Source: Alphaproteobacteria bacterium (lineage in GTDB: Bacteria; Pseudomonadota; Alphaproteobacteria; Rickettsiales; UBA8987). Taken from it: a stretch of 49,524 nt of DNA. Location of the stretch: positions 1 to 49,524 of the forward strand of contig JAUIEX010000007.1 in NCBI GenBank assembly GCA_030429725.1, written 5' to 3'. How positions within the stretch are numbered: the first letter of the stretch is position 1; the number at the start of each line of letters is the position of its first letter. Below are positions 44,856-49,524 of this stretch, one piece after another. Made by a program: the position numbers and the translations under genes. A model generated the notes under the pieces. The model was given only the letters and a program-made list of their open reading frames with translations, had not been told where the DNA came from and made no database searches.

Positions 44856-44865
44856 GGAGAGGGTG

Positions 44866-46155
44866 ATGCGGTATTTTCCGGTGATGAGTGCGATCTGGCT
44901 GGCGGCGTTTCCTGTGTTGGCGCAGGCTGTTGCCGAAAAGCAGATTGACCTGCCGGAGCTTGGCAGTGAGCGTATTTTGCCGGAAGAACGCCCGGCAGCA
45001 TCACGCAAGGCCACGCCATTAGTAACGCTTTCCGCCGGTGGAGAAATTGGCACGGAATATAGCAGTAATGTCTTCCGGGAAAATGCTGATGAAGATGCGG
45101 ATATGGCGGTGATTGCCGCGCCATCGCTGCGGCTGCGTGGCAGGAATGCGGAGGATACGCGGGATTATGATGTGCGGCTGGAGCTGGAATCCGGGCAGTT
45201 TATGGATTTTAACGAAAATGATTATCTGGATGGGCGTTTGCGCGGGGTGATGACATCGGAATTGCGCCCGGCGGTGAAGCTGGAGGTTACCGGCAGCCTG
45301 GCCAAAGAGCATGTGGGGATTGGTGCCTTTTCCGATGAGCCGGACAGCCAGCTGAGTGAGGTGACGAATTATATTCAGGCGCAGGCGGGGGCAGCCGTGG
45401 CGCATCGCACATCCAACTGGATGACGCGGGTGGGTGCGGATGTGGTGCATCTGGATTATGATAATGTGCGGCGGCGGGATGGGGTTTTGCGGGTTAATGA
45501 TGACCGGGACATGACCGAAATGCGGGCGCATATGCGGGTGGGATACCAGCTTCAACATGCGCTGATGCCTTATGTGCAGGTGGCGGCAAACCGCCGCCGT
45601 TATGTGCGGCAGATTGATGATACGGCCATTGACGGGCGGGATTCGGACGGGCTGGAAATGCTGACCGGGCTGATGATTGGAAATGCGGAAAATGACGTGC
45701 TGACGGCGGATGTGGCCGTGGGTTGGCTGCGCCAGGATTATGACGCCGCCGCGCGGGAAGATATCTCCGGCATGGCGGCCATGGCCAGCTTTGACTGGAA
45801 ACCTTCAACGGATTGGCGCGTGCGTGGCGGGCTTTCACGCAGGGTGCGGGAGACGACGCTTTCCGGCGCTTCCGGCTTTATGCAGACACGGGTGACGTTG
45901 CAGACGGAAAATCAGCTGACGGAGCGCATCACGCTGGAAAGCATGGGGCGTTATACGCTGAATGATTTTGAGGTTTCGCCCGGCGTGGCGGCGCGGGAAG
46001 ATCATGTGGTGGATGTTGAGCTTGTTGGAAAATATCACCTGAGTGAGCCTTATTATGTGGCGCTGGGCATGGGCGGGCAGCGGCGCGATTCGGATAATAT
46101 TCAGGCGGAATTTTCAGCGCTGACGGGTTTTGTTAATCTGGGTGCGGAATTTTAG
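44866..46155 (+). CDS. Outer-membrane beta-barrel of the exopolysaccharide locus (BBP2-like)
   Basis: 429 residues from the ATG at 44866, which has a strong ribosome site (GAGGAGAGG) and opens a signal peptide (SAIWLAAFPVLAQA). The mature protein shows GGEIGTEYSSNVFRENADE and repeated amphipathic strands ending in LGAEF, like the putative beta-barrel porin 2 family found in exopolysaccharide clusters. Its position next to the AlgK-like lipoprotein suggests the export pore role that AlgE has in Pseudomonas, though I do not see AlgE signatures. About 120 bases separate it from the tRNA gene, without an evident terminator. Confidence 0.8.
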   Translation: MRYFPVMSAIWLAAFPVLAQAVAEKQIDLPELGSERILPEERPAASRKATPLVTLSAGGEIGTEYSSNVFRENADEDADMAVIAAPSLRLRGRNAEDTRDYDVRLELESGQFMDFNENDYLDGRLRGVMTSELRPAVKLEVTGSLAKEHVGIGAFSDEPDSQLSEVTNYIQAQAGAAVAHRTSNWMTRVGADVVHLDYDNVRRRDGVLRVNDDRDMTEMRAHMRVGYQLQHALMPYVQVAANRRRYVRQIDDTAIDGRDSDGLEMLTGLMIGNAENDVLTADVAVGWLRQDYDAAAREDISGMAAMASFDWKPSTDWRVRGGLSRRVRETTLSGASGFMQTRVTLQTENQLTERITLESMGRYTLNDFEVSPGVAAREDHVVDVELVGKYHLSEPYYVALGMGGQRRDSDNIQAEFSALTGFVNLGAEF

Positions 46156-46276
46156 TGGCTTTTGCGGTGGGCTTTTTTATGCAGAAGCAGCCTGAAAAGA
46201 TGCGTTCTTGATGGCGTGGCGGGCGCGGGCTATAGACAGCGCGGCTGCGAGTGATTAAGAACATGACACAGCCCAT

Positions 46277-46352
46277 GGGGGGATAGCTCAGTGGTTAGAG
46301 CAGGGCGCTCATAACGCCTTGGTCGGGGGTTCAAGTCCCTCTCCCCCTACCA
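46277..46352 (+). tRNA. tRNA-Ile2 (anticodon CAU, lysidine-type), CCA encoded
   Basis: 76 bases: acceptor GGGGGGA/TCCCCCT with a terminal G-T, D arm GCTC/GAGC, anticodon arm GGGCG/CGCCT with loop CTCATAA, T arm GGGGG/CCCTC with loop TTCAAGT, discriminator A and an encoded CCA. The CAU anticodon could mean Met, but the CTCATAA loop, TAGCTCAGTGGTTAGAGCA and TTGGTC match the isoleucine-2 tRNA, whose C34 becomes lysidine by TilS and reads AUA. Confidence 0.92.
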
Positions 46353-46387
46353 TTTTATTGATTTGCAGTAGCAATCCAGGTTCTGTT

Positions 46388-46588
46388 TTAACGACCAGTG
46401 CCTTTTTTATTTAAACCCATCTTTTTTTTATAATTTGTTGTTTTGACATCTCCAACCGGACGACCTTCAAACTGTTCATCGATATACTCTTGGTTAAGCG
46501 CCACCAGATACTCATAATTTTGGCCTGTTTGGTCTGCCGTTTTTCTTAGGTTATCAAGATAATTTTGTTTGTCGCTATTATTGGACAT
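46388..46588 (-). CDS. Small basic/acidic protein of unknown function
   Basis: 66 residues, hydrophilic: an Asn/Lys/Gln-rich helical start (SDKQNYLDNLRKTADQTG), an EYIDEQFEGRPVGDVK middle and a Lys-rich tail (NYKKKMGLNKKGTGR). No signal or membrane segment. It lies between zntB and the tRNA on the minus strand. Being short and without a recognised family, it could be spurious, but it has a normal composition and no better overlapping frame. Confidence 0.5.
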   Translation of the reverse strand: MSNNSDKQNYLDNLRKTADQTGQNYEYLVALNQEYIDEQFEGRPVGDVKTTNYKKKMGLNKKGTGR

Positions 46589-46662
46589 AAGCGTAAGTGC
46601 CTCATAAGTTAAATTATACCCCTGATTATACTATTGAAATAAACCTCATCCAACAGAAATTT

Positions 46663-47634
46663 TCAAAACCATTTGAGTTTTTTGAAGAAGAAAATCTGGG
46701 CGATGACGAGGGCGGTCAGGATGCCGCAGAAGATGAAGAAGGCATTGTGATTATCCGTGCCGGGAATGCCACCCACATTGATGCCAAGCAGGCCGGTTAA
46801 AAAGCCCAGCGGCAGGAAGATGGCGGCGATGACGGAAAGCACGTACATATTGTGGTTGAGCTTGTCCGCCAGAATATTGGCCAGCTCGTCCTTCACGATC
46901 TGAGCGCGCTCGCGGATGGTGTCCAGATCTTCAACATAACGGGTGACGAGGTTGTAATTTTCCTGCAGATGGCGGCGGTGATAATCATCCAGCCAGGAAA
47001 GTTCCGCCATGCGCAGCTGGCCGATAGCATCGCGCTGCGGCGCCATGTAGCGCCGGAAGAGAATGGCTTTTTTGCGAACATCCACAATGGCCTCCCGCAG
47101 GGAGGTGCTGGCATCTTCCAGAAGATTTTCTTCCACGATGTCGGTGGATTCATCCAGCGCGGTCAGCACCGGCTGGATGCGGTCAAACAAACGGCTGACC
47201 AGCATGGAGATAAACTGCCCGGCATCTTTGGGGCCGGTGCCTTCTTCCAGACGCTGCCTGATATCCTGCGCGGCGCGCACCTTGCGCCGGCGAATGCTGA
47301 TGATGCGGTGACTATCCACCCACAGGCGAATGGAGACCATGTCTTCCGGATCGGCATTTTCGTTCAGGTTTACGCCACGGAGAATGAGCAACACACCGTC
47401 ATTGATCTGGGTCATGCGCGGGCGTGTTTCATCGGCCAGCAATGCGTCGATAATGAAAGGGTCAAGATAGGCGATTTCTTTTTCCAGCCATGGTTTGGTT
47501 TCCGCATGGGTGGCGTCCAGATGCACCCATGCCAGTTGCTTATCCGATAATTTTTTGCTGATGGCGGCGCCTTCCAGCGGTTTTCCGCCGCCTTTTCCAT
47601 CAAAATCATAGGCAAAGATAATGGCGTCATTCAT
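46663..47634 (-). CDS. zntB: Zinc transporter ZntB (CorA superfamily)
   Basis: 323 residues. The large N-terminal cytosolic funnel contains WVHLDATH and RPRMTQINDGVLLILRGVNL, then a long stalk helix and two C-terminal membrane helices. The signature at the end of the first helix is GINVGGIPG, the ZntB form rather than the YGMNF of CorA, supporting zinc rather than magnesium. The C-terminus ends in basic residues (FFFKKLKWF) as in the family. Transport direction is debated for ZntB. It is divergent from pnp. Confidence 0.9.
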   Translation of the reverse strand: MNDAIIFAYDFDGKGGGKPLEGAAISKKLSDKQLAWVHLDATHAETKPWLEKEIAYLDPFIIDALLADETRPRMTQINDGVLLILRGVNLNENADPEDMVSIRLWVDSHRIISIRRRKVRAAQDIRQRLEEGTGPKDAGQFISMLVSRLFDRIQPVLTALDESTDIVEENLLEDASTSLREAIVDVRKKAILFRRYMAPQRDAIGQLRMAELSWLDDYHRRHLQENYNLVTRYVEDLDTIRERAQIVKDELANILADKLNHNMYVLSVIAAIFLPLGFLTGLLGINVGGIPGTDNHNAFFIFCGILTALVIAQIFFFKKLKWF

Positions 47635-47958
47635 GATGGAACCTTCTTTAATATCGTATTCTTATGGTTTTAATATGTATCATAGAACCGAAGAAACCCA
47701 AAAGAATCCTTTCAATCTGTAACCAGACCGTGTAAAGCGGGGTTGTCTGAAAGTCAGGCAGTGCATCCTGTGATAAACAAGATGTTTGAGGTGGGTGAAA
47801 AGGGCAATAGAAAGCTGGCCAATGTTTTGCGGTAAGTGACCTGTTTTCTCTTGCTCCTTTCCCCTTAATGATAATCGGCATGATAATGCGGCGTGGGCTG
47901 CATTTTTTGCCATGGCATCGGTTTGATGCCAGACAGAATGAAACATTAGGAGTGATTC
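47635..47958. other. Intergenic region zntB/pnp with pnp leader hairpin
   Basis: 324 bases between divergent genes. Small frames on the minus strand (47648-47946) have no gene-like composition. Near pnp, TGGCATC (47913-47919) and GATGCCA (47925-47931) form a 7-bp hairpin with a GGTTT loop, about 15 bases before the ribosome site TAGGAGTG. PNPase leaders often carry such stems for autoregulation through RNase III; that link is inferred. Confidence 0.4.
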
Positions 47959-49524
47959 ATGTTTAACGAAATTAAAAAATCCATTGAGTGGGGCGGTGAA
48001 ACGCTGGAACTTTCCACGGGTAAAGTGGCACGTCAGGCCGATGGTGCAGTCATCGTACGTTATGGTGCAACATCGGTTCTATGTACGGCTGTGGGGGCAA
48101 AATCCGCTAAAGAAGGCATGGATTTCTTCCCGCTGACATGCGTGTATCAGGAAAAAGCGTATGCGGCAGGGAAAATTCCCGGCGGATATTTTAAACGCGA
48201 AGGCCGCCCGACGGAGCGTGAAACGCTGATCTCCCGTTTGATCGATCGCCCAATTCGTCCGTTATTTCATTCAGCGTTCAAAAATGAAACGCAAGTGATT
48301 GCCACCGTGCTGGAGCACGACATGGTCAATGACCCGGACATTCCGGCATTGATTGGTTGTGCCGCAGCATTGGCCATTTCCGGCTTGCCGTTTAATGGCC
48401 CGTTGGCAGCAGCGCGTGTTGGTTTTGTGGATGATGAATATGTGCTGAACCCCAAAGTGGGCTTCATGGAAGAATCTGATTTGGATCTGGTGATTGCGGG
48501 CACGAAAAGTTCCGTGATGATGGTGGAATCGGAAGTGTATGAGCTGACGGAAGAAGAGATGCTGGGCGCGGTGCAATTTGCACATGACCATCTTCAGCCG
48601 GTGCTGAAACTGATTGAGGATCTGGCCGCTGAAGCCGGTAAGCCGGCATGGGAAGTGGAAGAGAAAGATTTCTCCGCCCTTGCTAAACGTGTTGCAGCGC
48701 TTGGTGAAAAAGATTTCCGTGCGGCTTATGCCATTCAGGATAAGCAAGAGCGTACCACGGCACTGAAGACAGCAAAAGCCAAAGTGGAAGCGGCACTGGC
48801 AGAGGAATTTGCCGATGCCGATGATGCGCCGAACAGCATTGAGATTGGTGGTCAGCTGAAAAAGCTGGAACAGAAAATCGTGCGTGGTGATCTGGTAAAA
48901 ACCGGCAAGCGTATTGATGGTCGTAAAACGACGGATATTCGTAACATCGTGGCGGAAGCCGGCTTCTTGCCTGGCACGCATGGCTCCGCCCTGTTCACCC
49001 GTGGTGAAACGCAGGCGTTGGTGGTGGCCACGCTGGGTACCGGTCAGGATGAGCAACGTATTGATACGCTGGAAGGTGATATCAACCAGCACTTCATGCT
49101 GCATTATAACTTCCCTTCTTATTCCGTGGGTGAAGTGGGGCGTATGATGGGCCCGGGTCGTCGTGAGATTGGCCATGGTAAGCTGGCATGGCGTGCGCTG
49201 AAGCCGTTGCTGCCAACCAAAGAAGAATTCCCTTATACGATTCGTCTGGTATCTGAGATTACGGAGTCAAATGGCTCGTCCTCTATGGCAACTGTTTGCG
49301 GTGGATCGCTGGCGATGATGGATGCCGGCGTGCCGCTGGCGGCACCTTGCGCGGGGATTGCTATGGGTCTGGTGCTGGAAGGCGATGACTTTGTTGTGCT
49401 TTCTGACATTCTGGGTGATGAAGATCATCTGGGCGATATGGACTTTAAAGTGGCCGGAACGGATGAGGGTATTACCTCACTTCAGATGGACATTAAAGTG
49501 CAGGGCATCACCATCGAGATTATG
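47959..49524 (+). CDS. pnp: Polyribonucleotide nucleotidyltransferase, 3' end outside window
   Basis: Phosphorolytic 3'-5' exoribonuclease of the RNA degradosome. 522 residues are visible from the ATG at 47959 (ribosome site AGGAG 8-12 bases upstream) to the window edge. The first RNase PH domain ([28 protein letters not shown]), the helical linker and most of the second RNase PH domain ([47 protein letters not shown]) are present. The KH and S1 RNA-binding domains lie beyond the edge. rpsO, the usual upstream neighbour, is absent. Confidence 0.97.
   Translation, partial: MFNEIKKSIEWGGETLELSTGKVARQADGAVIVRYGATSVLCTAVGAKSAKEGMDFFPLTCVYQEKAYAAGKIPGGYFKREGRPTERETLISRLIDRPIRPLFHSAFKNETQVIATVLEHDMVNDPDIPALIGCAAALAISGLPFNGPLAAARVGFVDDEYVLNPKVGFMEESDLDLVIAGTKSSVMMVESEVYELTEEEMLGAVQFAHDHLQPVLKLIEDLAAEAGKPAWEVEEKDFSALAKRVAALGEKDFRAAYAIQDKQERTTALKTAKAKVEAALAEEFADADDAPNSIEIGGQLKKLEQKIVRGDLVKTGKRIDGRKTTDIRNIVAEAGFLPGTHGSALFTRGETQALVVATLGTGQDEQRIDTLEGDINQHFMLHYNFPSYSVGEVGRMMGPGRREIGHGKLAWRALKPLLPTKEEFPYTIRLVSEITESNGSSSMATVCGGSLAMMDAGVPLAAPCAGIAMGLVLEGDDFVVLSDILGDEDHLGDMDFKVAGTDEGITSLQMDIKVQGITIEIM

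Noticed and set aside
46277..46352. tRNA-Met assignment for the CAU tRNA
   Set aside because: Loop and arm sequences match isoleucine-2 tRNA rather than initiator or elongator methionine tRNA.
47648..47946. Small minus-strand open frames upstream of pnp
   Set aside because: No ribosome site, signal or domain; they overlap each other in the leader region of pnp.
48271..49176. Minus-strand open frame over pnp
   Set aside because: Antisense shadow of PNPase; no family resemblance.

Overview
The window looks like a chromosomal segment of a Gram-negative alphaproteobacterium with mid-range GC. The UvrC, ArgRS, CarB, dihydrolipoyl dehydrogenase and PNPase sequences read as alphaproteobacterial, and there are outer-membrane beta-barrels, lipoproteins and prepilin-like proteins. 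I cannot name the genus. Free-living traits (chemoreceptor, alginate-type exopolysaccharide, amino-acid biosynthesis) argue against a reduced obligate endosymbiont, although the genome carries many palindromic repeats, some inside a coding gene.

Layout. 0-5 kb: a truncated SDR-like gene, then argS-uvrC on the minus strand and a divergent sulfotransferase. 5-12.6 kb: bifunctional cysNC, a small unknown gene, lpdA, a chemoreceptor, a small secreted protein and a TorF-type porin. 12.7-16.4 kb: carB, enlarged by four in-frame insertions made of palindromic repeats. 16.4-24 kb: three tandem prepilin-like genes behind a sigma54-dependent response regulator, and divergently two response regulators plus a hybrid histidine kinase with an Hpt domain. 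24-28.6 kb: small unknown genes, a large lipoprotein, a GIY-YIG protein beside REP-like palindromes, an atypical island with a small secreted protein, and duplicated terminator-bearing repeats. 28.6-33.4 kb: trpG-trpD, a lipoprotein, metX, a QueD-like protein with an altered metal site, and a repeat-packed intergenic stretch. 33.4-46.2 kb: a two-armed alginate-type locus. The minus arm is alg8, alg44, algG, algL, a Sel1 gene, algJ/X-like and algI; the plus arm is an algK-like lipoprotein and a beta-barrel. 46.2-49.5 kb: tRNA-Ile2 (CAU), a small unknown gene, zntB and the 5' part of pnp.

How it fits together. The polysaccharide locus holds a c-di-GMP-dependent polymerase (Alg8/Alg44), a C5-epimerase, a lyase, O-acetylation proteins, a TPR/Sel1 scaffold and an outer-membrane barrel. 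Precursor genes (algA, algD) are not in the window. Sulfotransferase plus CysNC suggests sulfation of an unknown acceptor from PAPS.

Most striking observation. Two families of structured palindromic repeats occur both between genes and, in frame, inside carB. In one family (copies at 13824-13861, 33022-33059 and 33200-33237) a 38-nt module keeps its exact pairing layout while most stem bases change. In the other (14269-14394, 14585-14720, 15715-15843, 28114-28307, partial 33248-33373) a series of G/C-run hairpins is maintained with compensatory changes. This is reminiscent of Rickettsia palindromic elements, but the sequences differ from any I can recall.
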